DNA of 64,000 bases from Bisporella sp. PMI_857. Its lineage: Eukaryota; Ascomycota; Leotiomycetes; Helotiales; Helotiaceae. The notes beneath the pieces are model-generated. The model saw only the letters and a program-made list of their open reading frames with translations. It had not been told where the DNA came from and ran no database searches. The stretch covers positions 372,001-436,000 of the forward strand of contig JAJSPD010000015.1 of NCBI GenBank assembly GCA_021307315.1, given 5' to 3'. The position numbers were made by a program, and so were the translations under genes. Positions within the stretch are counted from its first letter, which is position 1. The number at the start of each line of letters is the position of its first letter. Below, piece by piece: positions 11,364-22,547 of the stretch.

Positions 11364-12381
11364 TTCTGTATTATGCTGAGAGTGTTGGCAAGCTATCTAA
11401 AAAGCGATGCTAGGTCCAACACTGTTATCTTCGAAAGGGATGGCGGGACGACCCATCTGTACCCGAGCTAGAGGCCAGACGGATTGAGGTCCAAAATGAA
11501 GAGTCGTAGAGCAGCAGCAGATACGCATATCGAGGAAGTTTTTATGGTGACTGAAAAAGACGCTTCTCAGAAAGGGAACGATTTGGAGGTGTTGCGATAA
11601 TATGACGTCCAGATTAGAGGGGTCGTGGATGGATCGATGCCTGAGGACACACAAGTTTTCAACTATTACACCTATCTGAACATACTAGATGCCTGAGATG
11701 ACTAGCCAACCTATCCTTACTCCATACTCCATACTGCGCTGTGAATTAGACTGTCCAACTCGCCCCACCAACGATATATACTTCAGAGTATGAATGGTAT
11801 CGGGCTTGTTCATCTATCTGGTAGCAAGGAAGGGCTTGAATATAACCTTACATGGGTCTGCCCAATATCTTCGCTTCTGTATGCAGTCAAGAATTGATCC
11901 ATCGTCAATTTCAGCCCAGACGATAAATGTAAAAGAAGGCGGTATCATAATAAGCAACTTCAGCCTGCCACATGGGAACCTGATCGCCTGAAGAGGCCAA
12001 GCGGACCAATCTGCAATCTACAATGCAAAGGAGCGCTGTTGACGTGGTGAGTGTCTGACTGGCTTGGCCGCGCTCGGGTGCATGAAGGAATGCCGCACGC
12101 AAAATATAGCTGTAGGCATATCCGCTCATCTACCACCAGACTAAACTTCTATATAGAATTCCATTCTCCAGGTTGCTGTAGATCCTCGTGTTGATGTTTC
12201 CCCCCGATCTTCGAAACGAATCCTAAATTTTCGAATTTTAGAAAAATCTAGTATACGTATAGTCTGTCCTGTTAGGTAGCTGCAATTGCTAGCAACTACC
12301 TTGACTCCCGATATATTTTGTCCACTCAGCCTGCACTTTTAATTATTGTGTTTTTCTCACACCGAGTATCCACCTGGCCAC
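11364..12381. other. Intergenic region between divergent genes
   Basis: Shared upstream region of the DUF6590 gene (-) and the zinc-cluster-like gene (+). Weak short open frames are present, but none has recognisable features. Confidence 0.5.
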
Positions 12382-14007
12382 ATGAACCCGAATAATTCAA
12401 CAAAACGACAGGCCTGTACTTCGTGTTGGGCAGGTCATCATGAGGTAAGGCTATCCAATATGCATTGCGAAGAACTGACTGAAGATGCGCAGTGTTCGGG
12501 GATTGGTAATAACCAATGTAAAAGGTGCAGAGGTACGCCTTTCGACATGAATGCACCCAATCCATTTCCACTTGAAGGTACCAGCCCCTAAACATGAGTC
12601 AATATCCATCGCTCATTTCATTGCAGCAGTTGATGCCCAATTTCGAGCCTTCAATATTCCGGGGCCGTCCTTCAAAGAAGAAGCCCAACAAATCAAGAGC
12701 ATGACGCTTGATGTCGATATCCATACTTCAAAGGGATCTAAATTTCAGCTAGAAACAATCCAATTGGATGGTCAACTCTCGCCACCGACTCCCGCTTTGA
12801 TCAAGAGTCTCGATCCAGCTATTGAACACCATTTTTCGCCAAAGCTCATTCTAAGAGTCGGAAACTCGGCGCTCTTAGGGCCAGTATCCTGTTGCATTGG
12901 ATATTTACACGTTCTAGGTTCTACTGAGACCGTCCACGAAATGGTCCGAACGAAAATGAAGCATGCACCTCCATCGAATGAATCTCCGGAATACTATCTG
13001 GGCATACAGTTCAGATACTGCTTTATATGCCGGGCGGTGGATCTGATTCAGTCTGTTATGAATAATGTTTGGTTCGGCGATCCCTCGCATCGCTTCCAAA
13101 GTATCACACAGGCAGACTTAGTAGCTCTCTCTGCGCTTCAACTCGGGATCGTAGGTTATAGGGACACACGTCGTAGTACTCAATTTCCCGGAGCAGTAAG
13201 TTTCTTCATTGTTTGTCCAATAATATGCCTTATTAATTCGTCTAGGCTCCACAAGGGGAACTAGCTAGCTGGCTTATCGGGTTAAATAAAACCTTTTATG
13301 ACTGGCTCGGGCATATAGTTGACAAACTGAAACAGATTCAACATGGTACTTGTGGTCGATACCTATCTTGGAGCAACATAATCGAAGGCCGTTTGAAGTC
13401 GCTCGAAGCTGCTCGACGAAGGGATGAGACACTCACGATCAACTTATATCTTGTACGAAAGGTCTCCTTTCCATATGACCTCATGCGAATGTCAGCACAA
13501 GACAACCACAGTTATAAGACAGGAACATGGGGTCATATAGCACGGTCACCCGTGTCTATGGCTAGAAACATGAACCCTCCACTGCGACATGACGTTGAGT
13601 CGTACTACAAAGGAAGTTTTCGTCATCCTTCTGTGTCAACTATATTGCCAGACTTTCCAGCTCCAACGGGCTGTTCTTCGACAATTGCACCTAGCGTACA
13701 ACAGACTTACAATCAAGCGATGGCTCCACAGTCGCCATTGGTTACAGACTATTCTTTAGCGATTACGCCGAGGGTGTACCAACGCCTAGTCCCATCTCAA
13801 CAACATGTTCCAGACTCTCAAAGCCATTCCAGTGTGCCTAGTACAAATCTATGGAACGATTCTGCCTCAGCACAATCTCTCTATGGTCAACCTTCCCTTG
13901 ACAACGAGTATGTTGATATCTTCAAGTATCTCAACTCTGATTTTAACGTCCCCTTTCCCCAAAACGACCCGTCCAACCACCAAATTGAAATATTCCCTGA
14001 CCCATAA
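12382..14007 (+). CDS. Zn2Cys6-like N-terminus, otherwise unrecognised protein
   Basis: Four exons, 12382-12444, 12493-12532, 12627-13195 and 13246-14007, encode 477 residues; an in-frame ATG at 12346 would add 12. After splicing, the N-terminus reads RQACTSCWAGHHECSG followed by NNQCKRC, a spacing of C-x2-C-x6-C-x7-C-x2-C. This matches five of the six cysteines of a fungal Zn2Cys6 cluster; no sixth cysteine follows at the usual distance. The middle region is mostly helical with scattered cysteines and could correspond to a degenerate fungal transcription-factor domain. The C-terminal 170 residues are rich in Ser, Pro, Gln and Asn, as in activation regions. A regulatory role is inference. Intron 1 (48 bp) is close to the lower size limit. 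Confidence 0.65.
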
Positions 14008-14726
14008 CAACCTCTTTGACGTGTGCTCTAGACTGAGCCATTTTACCGACATTATCTTACGACCTGACACCAATCGATACGATTTGGACAGGATGTTCAC
14101 GAAGCTTTTTTCTCATTTTTCTAATGATCGGAATATTGGATCTATAATCACGACAGATGCAAGGGGGAACTTCGTATGTAGCGGGTAGAAGTACCGCTTA
14201 GAATCCCCTTCTTTTCTTAAAGTATATGGACATGAAATTGTTGTCTTTTTTAGGCTCGTGTTAGTGGCGGTGCTGTTTACCCTTATAACACTGTAATTGC
14301 TGCACTGCTTTCGTTATGGAATTAAAATCTGTTCCTTCAATATTTGATCTCTATTATATTAGTTCAACAATACTATTTACTGCTCAAATGATCTAGAAAC
14401 GTCCTGCCTTTACTCACAGGATCAACATAACTTCCTGATGTTAATTTAATAGGCGCTCGCTTAACAAGGGGGCAATAAGCATGTTAAACTTTAGGCAATC
14501 TTCCCAGACTTCTTCAGGTACTGTTGAACAGAACAAAGATCGTGAACCAAAAACTGTTCTTATCGAATCTAGGATTCATACCAAAGTATTTGTGATTATT
14601 CATATACACATTTCCATAACTTCCATTGCAATAGAAGGCTTATCTACCGGTTCTGGATTCGCACAATCCGCCAAAACGGAGAGAACATTCCCTTGAATAC
14701 TACTTAGACTCAAATAAACTTTCAAC
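14008..14726. other. Intergenic region between convergent genes
   Basis: AT-rich spacer holding the 3' ends of the flanking genes. I see no gene or repeat. Confidence 0.55.
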
Positions 14727-16312
14727 TTAAACCTTTGCCATCTCCATCTGGCAAGCAGAGAATACGTCGTAGCTGAAATTATGGATTTCATACTCCTTGG
14801 GGTTCGCTATGTGGAGAATATGTCAGACCGTATTGTTTTTCTCAACCTTTCCACCGAATGAAACTTACTCGGGATCTTGCTCGTGTCTGACATGTATGGC
14901 AGTACAGCTTCTCTGACCTTTTCGGCCTCATCCTGTCCCGCGTTTGACAGCATCTGAATCACAGAAGCTCTATTCCTTCTGATGCGCTCAAAACTCTCAA
15001 GTTGCTCAGATATTATGTTTGCCTCTGTTGGGTCGGCACCAGAGAATACCACACCAAGTGCTGCGCCATCTTCGATTGCTTGAGCTCCCGCTTGTCCCTG
15101 AACTTGAAGGCCCAGTTGTTATCGTTTGAGTTTTCTACAAATGGAGAAATGGACATACATGGAAGCATGGGATGAGCTGCATCTCCAATGACCACGAGGC
15201 GATCTTTATGCCACCTCGGAAGCGGTGCTCTGAAGCCCAAACTATACAACTTCACTTCCTTTGCTTTCCTATTACTGAATGTAAGCTAAGGTGCAATGAT
15301 CCACTGTATAAAGGATGAACATACCGCGCTATTGCTTTCAAAGAAGAATGAAAATGCTCCATCTGATCAAGCACATCTTTTGCATCCACCGAAAAGTCCC
15401 ATACCTCTTCAGATTTCAACTCTAGCTCTGCATCAGGAACAAGAAGTGCCATGTTTTGGACTTTGTTTCTAATATCTAAAATCAGACACGCTCTTTCCTG
15501 GGTATGGATGATAATACTCGCGGCACGGGTACCACACTAGTCTCCTTTTTCCTGGCCCGTCAACATAGTAACGAGCTAATCCCTCATGGTTATCCATAAG
15601 CGCAGCAATTTCAGGGTCATCTAGAAAGTCAGTTGTAGGCGCTAACCATCGAAAGGCTGACATCCCAGTGGACACGGCTGGGTTATCAAGTCCGGTGACG
15701 ACTTTTACAGCAAGCGAATGTAATCCATCAGCAGCAACTACCAAGTCCGCGCTTTCCACCGGCCCGTCCGCAAATTCCACCCATCCATTCTCCGCTACCT
15801 GATATCGTCAGCCATAGGTAGTTCGCTTTTGCGGCTTGCCCAAAATACTCACATAATTTGTAGCCCTTCTCCCGCTTTCAATCCTCGCTGGCTTCCCACC
15901 ACCCTCCTCTTGTGTCGCCAAAAGCTTCAGCTCAGCATGTAAATCCACTCGATGCGCATAATAAAACTTCGCCCCATATCTCTTCTCCAGATCCTCATAA
16001 CCCAGCTCGCTAAACGTCGAAAGAGTATCCCCTTTTGCGAAGATTCCTCTCCTGGCCTCTACCAATCTCGCACGCTCGACGTCAAACTCCCATCTTTGGA
16101 GTACGCGGGAAGCGTTGGGTTGGATGTGGATCGCAGCACCAACCTCGCTTTTCATCACCGATTTTTCGTAGATCTGTTGGGTAGACTCAGTGTCCCATTT
16201 GAAGTCCGGGTTAAGGTAAGAAGAGAGGACTTACGATTACTTCGTGGCCCGCTCTTCGTAGCCCAATTGCTGCGCTTAGGCCAGCGATACCTGCTCCCAC
16301 GATGATAACTTT
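14727..16312 (-). CDS. FAD-dependent monooxygenase (salicylate hydroxylase-like)
   Basis: Seven exons on the minus strand, 16312-16235, 16173-15853, 15798-15518, 15468-15325, 15274-15159, 15102-14869 and 14806-14727, give 417 residues. The N-terminus carries the Rossmann GxGxxG ([14 protein letters not shown]), the middle has the DG motif ([10 protein letters not shown]), and the C-terminal half has the second FAD motif GDAAHPMLP followed by [12 protein letters not shown] after an intron. This is the class A flavin monooxygenase fold (PF01494), closest in motif pattern to fungal salicylate-hydroxylase-like enzymes, which use NAD(P)H and oxygen to hydroxylate aromatic rings. The real substrate cannot be told. 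There is no N-terminal signal peptide, so it is probably cytosolic. No polyketide, peptide or terpene backbone gene lies nearby. Confidence 0.88.
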
Positions 16313-17809
16313 CATGTTTGATTTTCTCAGGCCTAGATGTCTAGATTCTCTGCTGAACAAGGAGGATACAGACACAACAAAAAAGGGTTCGCCGGACCTC
16401 CGCAAAGTAAGGGCGGAGAGCTATTTGGCCTATGCATATATGAGCTGCAGCTGGAGAAATATATAGATGCTTATTGGCTGCGTTGCATCCGTACAGAAGA
16501 GATCGCGGCCCGGCTTGGCAGCTTCATGTCGCACAAGAAAGCCGGATGCTGATTTCCTCAGATAAATTGATAATTAAAGATATATTCTCTCACTCAGCTA
16601 TATGCACAATGTCTATAAAAACTATCACTGATATGGACTAAGAGTGATGGCAAGGACCCCATTTTTAGCGATACCCACTATCTAGACTCGCTTAGGCCCC
16701 TTTATCCATTAGTCATTTCAAGTGATCCTAGACCTCGTGAATCCAACCATGTTCATGATGATGGCAAGACATCCTTCTTCCCGTAAAGAGCCTGATGTTT
16801 CATAACGAGGACCTAGCTACGCCGATAATAGCATCTGCAGAATTCTTCTGGCGAAGACCCATGGAGGCAGCAAAACGTGGTGCATCTGGACCAGCTTGGA
16901 AGCAAGATGTCATGCTCATGAAGGTGTGATGCTGCATGCACAAACTCACAGGCGTCGTGGCTATATCATTGAGGTAGCCATGGTATATTTCGAGTTATAC
17001 GAAGCACGGGTCCCGGTCCATATAGATGGTTAATGGCTGGCACAAAACCGTTGGGAGCATAAATATTTAACCACGGTAATACCGCACTACTGAGGCTTCG
17101 GGTGACGATAAATGATGCTTGTTAAGAGGGAATACTATATGTTTCATGATCTACTGGGTGGTCCTTTCTTTAAATGAAATGTCTCAAGGTCATAATACCT
17201 AGGAAGACTCGTTCACTCGACTAATGGACAAGCAATCTTATTCACGATCAGCCTTCAAGGCAAGTTTCTCCTAGATATGTATATTTCGTATCCCGTATGA
17301 AAACATGAGTACCCTCCCTCCAGCTATAGGCCGGAGGCTTAACTATCAAATTAACAGCATTTGACATTAGAAGTTTAGGCACAAATTTTCAACGCTTGTT
17401 GGTAAATTCATTCATGCTGCAGGCAACTTGCCAGTAAAATTTAAGACGTTCTCTTAGAATAAGATACCAGAAGCGCTGAATCATAACAAGTTCATTGGTA
17501 TCTTGCTATACATTATGATACATGCCGTACGATGCTAATTTTCTATGTCGCTGCTATCAGCCATTGTTCATGTACGGAAGAATAACATGGCCCGAAGATG
17601 GATATATAAACAAACCAAACAACTCCGTTAACCCCTCCCATAAACCATTTAAGCAACAGTCATATGTATTCACCCTCCAGTCGAGCCCGTTTCCCGGTAT
17701 CCTCAGAGCCGCAATCGCTCATACCAGAAACTCCGCCCAACCCCAACCAGTCCCTCCCCAGCTGCCCTAGTCTCATTCACGAAGAGAATTCCTAATGCCC
17801 ATCCTTGGT
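16313..17809. other. 1.5-kb intergenic region
   Basis: The right end of the monooxygenase promoter lies at 16313-16500. The rest is AT-rich and I see no gene, RNA or repeat in it. Confidence 0.55.
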
Positions 17810-18560
17810 CTACCGCCGACTACCGCTGCCTCTTCTGCCGCCCACTACTCCACCATACGCATGCGGGTCAACAGATCGATAACCGCTATCTCTATCCTTC
17901 TTACTTTTACTCCTTCGAGGTGGGCTATGTTCCTCAATAACCACAACTTCTGCGCTTCCTCCTCGGCTCCTCTCCCGTCTCGTCTGCCTGCTCTCCTCCA
18001 CAATCACACGCTCTACGCGGGGTTCTTCTCGCACAACGCGCACTGGCGGCGTGTCGCGGCGAATCTCGACAGTCTCGGACATGCGGCGCGAGCGTGCGCC
18101 AGTAGATCTAGATCTGGCGCTTCAATTAGTCTACATTCCTTAAACCAACAAGGAGATTTCGCTGGCCAGGAATGCGCTATGTACAGGAGGAGACTTACCC
18201 GCTCTTCCTTCTCACTACAACCTCCTCCGTGTACGCACCCCCACCAGTGATTCCTCCCATAGTCACGCAGGTATATATCAGCCAAAGTACCAGGAGAAAA
18301 CCTGCGACGCTTCCTAATACTATTCCCGCGACTGTTCCTGGCGCCATACTGCTGTTTTGGGAGCCATATGTGGTAGGCATAATTGAAGGATTGGCTAGGG
18401 TCTGACGGTGCAATATTCGACTCGCTTGCCGCTTCAGCAGGCTCAGGATATTTTTAGGAAGGGCTTCCGGGGTTGTTTGTGGACTTCGCAGGACGAGGCT
18501 AGCGATGACTTCATTCGCGACTGCAGGCAGATTTCCCAAGGGATTCGGAATAGGCGCCAT
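17810..18560 (-). CDS. Single-pass membrane protein with charged cytoplasmic tail
   Basis: Exons 18560-18199 and 18119-17810 give 223 residues. Residues 1-75 are a polar extracellular or lumenal stretch, then PGTVAGIVLGSVAGFLLVLW and the next few residues form one strong transmembrane helix. The rest is highly charged and arginine-rich, with VVVIEEHSPPRRSK and several VVREE/VIVEE-type repeats, ending in GGRRGSGSRR. Similar glycine-rich single-TM proteins with an EEHSPPRR motif are common in Pezizomycotina and have no assigned function; this is from memory of the family. An ATG 24 bases upstream (18584) would add eight residues; the ATG at 18560 has the better context (ACCATGG). Confidence 0.7.
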
Positions 18561-19827
18561 GGTGACGGTATCACAATCGCGCACCTGTAATTCTTACCAG
18601 CGCCGGTTTCTGGTGTGTGATTGATATGTTCTGCGGAAGCTCGCTCCCTGGTGGTGATCGCGCTTATGATTGATTGTCTTGTCGTGCTTTCTCAGTGCCG
18701 GAAAGCGGGAATCGGCAATGCGACAATGAGTTATAAAGGTATTGGTGTTGTATCGCGCATAGTGTTGCGTAGAACAAAGATCGAATAGGCTGAACGAGTG
18801 ACACGAAGTGGTAGAAGGGAGAGTTGGAGAATCCAATTCTTGGTCAAGTGGGCTGGATGCAAGTTGATTTCGATGCAGGAGAGCTTGGTGATAATCCCTG
18901 TTGTCCAACTGCGTAATCAGCAATCCTCGGATTCGAATAACATATTCCCCTCTGTTTGCGCAAATATCACTTTGTTGTGTCTTAGATGTCGCGGGGTAAT
19001 TTTGGAATCAATAAGCTGAATTTTCCGAAGAGGAGGCTGGTGTATAAGTACGCAAGCAAATTGGGAAAGTTGATGATATTTGGGAGGCTGGTTCGCAAGG
19101 TAATGGCTATAACGAAAGTGCTATGACTTGCTGGTGAAAATGACGATGACTTGCAGAAGTTCCGAAAGCCGATAGACAACTATTTTCAGACTCAATAAAA
19201 CCTTAAGAGTACCTACGACTTTTCCAAATAGATTTTCTTCAATTAGGAGAAGCAAAACCCAGAGAGTTCGCAACTTAATTGCTACTCAATTATTTAGTCA
19301 AAAGTTTTGAGTGAGGTGGACAGCCTCATTAGATAAGCAGGTGCGGGGCAATCTGCTAAGCCACAGCAATGATGCGACAACTTTTGTCTAGAACCGCCAA
19401 TCCGAATTCAAAAGAACTCTCTTTCATATCTCAGTTCCTTCATTTCTTTCCGCATTCCATCCTCACTGTTTAATTTGAACCTCAGATAATTACTTTCTTG
19501 AATCGGCTCTAGCACAGTACAATTTCTGTTCTGCGAGTTTGTGGATCCAGAGGGTCAAGACCAGACGGAGTTGACGGCAAGCTAAATAAGCCTGTGACAA
19601 CAAGAGCTTGGAAAGTCTTGGGGCAAATTCGTACAGCAGACACATCATCTCCTTAAAAGTATTCAACATCCATCGTTCAAAGGAGAGAATAATCAACGTC
19701 AAAAGTTTGAAGGTGAATCAGACGCAACCAGCGATATCCATTCCCTCAAACCCGAAACGCCCTTGTAACCTTGACCTGCATCTTCACCTGAACAACACAA
19801 GAAAATTTCCATCAATCAACCACCACG
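18561..19827. other. 1.3-kb region between divergent genes
   Basis: Upstream region shared by the single-pass membrane gene (-) and the CYSTM gene (+). No convincing coding sequence is present. Confidence 0.5.
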
Positions 19828-20271
19828 ATGTCGAACCAAAAATATGAGGCACCGGGCTCGCCGCCTCCTCCACCAGCATATGGCAACGTGCAATCTCCTC
19901 AACCAGCTCACACCTCGCCCTCCAACTATGACGCCTCTCCCTACCAGAACAACGCAGTTGCATACCAAGGTGGCAATGGCTACCCACCCAACGTTGGTCA
20001 ATCGCCAGGACCCGGAGGATACTATCAGCAGGGCAATATGAACTATGGTCAGCAAGAAGGATATCCACAACAAGGCTATGGTGGTCCACCTCAGGGGGGA
20101 TATTATGGGCCAGGACAACAGGGCTACCCGCCACAGGGCTACCCGCAACAAGGCTACTATCCACCACAAGGACAGTATCGCGAAGATAGGGGGCCTGGCG
20201 CAGCGACGGGTTTCTTCGGTGCCTGTGCTGGATGTTTAGCTCTCTGCTGCTGTCTGGACTTTCTCTTCTAA
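19828..20271 (+). CDS. CYSTM-family protein with GYPQQG repeats
   Basis: A single exon encodes 147 residues. The first 115 residues are proline-, glycine-, glutamine- and tyrosine-rich, with repeated GYPPQG/GYPQQG/GYYPPQG units that look disordered. The C-terminus is a short cysteine-rich hydrophobic segment (GACAGCLALCCCLDFLF) typical of the CYSTM module (PF12734). CYSTM proteins are small tail-anchored membrane proteins linked to stress and metal tolerance in yeasts and plants. Here the module probably anchors the protein in the plasma membrane. The ATG follows a favourable context (ACGATGTC). Confidence 0.82.
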   Translation: MSNQKYEAPGSPPPPPAYGNVQSPQPAHTSPSNYDASPYQNNAVAYQGGNGYPPNVGQSPGPGGYYQQGNMNYGQQEGYPQQGYGGPPQGGYYGPGQQGYPPQGYPQQGYYPPQGQYREDRGPGAATGFFGACAGCLALCCCLDFLF

Positions 20272-22547
20272 GACAGGGGTGTCTTGGAGCCTGGAAGGAA
20301 GGAGGCAGGCCAGGTTGGAGCATATATGGCGGTGAGGGCTGGCGGAAGATAAGAGATGTGGTTGTAATCGGAAAGACGCAGTTGTAACATACACTTGGTT
20401 GGCGTTCGGGACGTGTTATTACAGCGTGGTTCTGTCATTTGCACTTTCGAGCTCATAGCACTTTTTGGTCCCGCAGGATGGCACAGTTATATACGGAATT
20501 GTAATGAGAATTTTGCTTCACCATAAATTGATGAATTCGTTCTTGATGGTTCTAGTACATAAGTGCTCTGTGATTCGGCCTGGTGGCTTTGGTACATGTG
20601 CCAAAGAATGCTATATGTATCGGCAAAAAGTGGTTCCGCTAACGCTCTCTCATGTGTTCCATCTTCTTTGTTGGGTCTATATTGTAAGTCAGGCTCTATT
20701 ATCAAAGCAGTATATATACGCAAGCCCCTTCTCCCTCGAGTCGGGCACATTTTCTGTGTTCATCATTTGAGGCATCTTAAATAGTTCAGAGCTTTAAGGA
20801 CAAGAGTTAAAGGCAATTTTGAATGCTTATCAATCTTCAAGCAAATAAAACCCATGAAAAGTGGTTATTTCATGTCAAAAGACGTGGATGAATGTAATCG
20901 GCTCTGAGCTTGATCTACTCCAAATTCGGCGAGCCGATTGTATAACGGTCCTGAAATGGATATAGAGGATGGGAGAGCGGGGCCTGGCCAATTGTATTCC
21001 TCAATCTGGGGCATTCCAGCCAATGGAAGCCTTCAGAATGGGGGGAGAGCAGCTTTGATGCGTGTCTGTCTGGTAAATCACCACTTCTGGCCAGAAATAG
21101 AAAGGTCATCACCGAAACCGTTACCCAGGCAAATTCACGATTTAGGGAATGGGCCATTTTCTTTTCCGCATTTGAGCAAGTGGAATTCACATGTGATCGA
21201 AGTACGCGTAGGATGATGAGACCAATGGAATCGTCGTCTTGACAAGATCTCGCCTTGCCAACGGCCTTGCCAAAGGGGTTTTCGTTGCACGTCGCAAGTG
21301 GTCAGCCGGATGCCCGAATCGAGTTGTCCCTGCGGCGACGAGGGTTATAAGTCGGTGTTACCCATCAGATTATCAGCTACCCGAAGAAAGAACCATCACG
21401 ATCCAATCATTATGCGTCAAATGAGAAAGGCAAACGTTTTGTTGCAAGTCAGAGAACATTCTCGGTTGTCCGAATCGGATTCTGGATGCTTGTGGTGGTG
21501 TATGAATCGTTTAGCCGACGAACATCTGGGGCGTGCGACAAGGTTGCAAGATTTCGTCAGCAAGCATAAAATAAGTCGCTGCCTATGCACACATATATTG
21601 TATTCTCCGGCCCCCAGGTTTGGATGAATTATGAAAGGATGAGACTTATTTCCGAGTCCTCGGTGAAGTCGGATCCCTATTATAATTGTGCCTAATGGCC
21701 TTGTGTGGAATATTCGTCAAGCCCAGACAACCAATGGGAAAAGAGGTGGTGAATCCCCCAGAATATGAGGTCATTGAGAGTTTGTGGTGAGTCGCTGGAG
21801 TTTGTATGAATTGCTTGAAGCAAGGGGGGTTCATGCTCTCACTCATATCTGGATTTTAAGTCGCCATCTCCAACGCTACCTCCATAGTCTGGTCCTGTAC
21901 ACGATCACTCTGGTGTAGATGAGATGAGACTCTCCGATTCCGGAAATAAAGTCCTCTACTTTACGAGGACTGAAAAGGTTATATTTATATACCTTAGATC
22001 CAAGGCCGCTTATGCACCCAACCGGCTCACGTGTTCGGATACGGAATACAAACACCACAACCATATCCCAAGCCCCTCAAGGCCGTTCGTTCAGGGCTGA
22101 TTCCATCAGGACATCTCCGGCACGGTGTTGGAATCAGATAGGTGGTGGTGGATCAGAGAGAAGGCGGTGGAAACTCTCTGGGTCGGTCAAGCATTTTGCG
22201 GGGGAAATCTAAAGCCTAAATCCAATCAATGGAAAGAAGCTGACAAGAGTGGGCTTCTTGGTTAACGTAAGCGGGTCATGGAAGGGCGCGCTCGTCAATC
22301 TTTGTGCATGGGGGGCTGATGGTACTAGTCCGCCTACCCTACAGTACTAGCAAGTATGACTGTTATCCAAATTGCTGGAAAAACATGATCAAGCGATCGT
22401 TGCTATAGACTATACTTAGCCTATCTCTCCTCTCCTCCTCTCCTCGTACGCCTTTCCTTTGATTCTTTCCATCAACATTTCTCGTATCCTTTGCTTCCTT
22501 AGCCACAACTTTGAAGGGCATCAGCCAAGGGTCGGAGCGCCCTTTGC
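20272..22547. other. 2.3-kb intergenic region
   Basis: No gene, RNA or mobile element is evident despite its length. The last 300 bases, including a pyrimidine tract, are probably the promoter of the large transcription-factor gene. Confidence 0.5.
22424..22445 (+). promoter_or_regulatory. CT-rich promoter tract
   Basis: An uninterrupted pyrimidine-rich run built of TCTCC/TCCTC units lies about 100 bases upstream of the ATG at 22548. CT tracts next to transcription start sites are common in fungal promoters; no start site was mapped here. Confidence 0.4.

Noticed and set aside
11397..11654. Minus-strand open frame upstream of the DUF6590 gene
   Set aside because: No domain, no splice link to the DUF6590 exon and unusual composition; treated as chance.
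20465..22212. Several short open frames in the 2.3-kb gap
   Set aside because: None has a protein-family feature, and they are scattered on both strands without consistent splicing.
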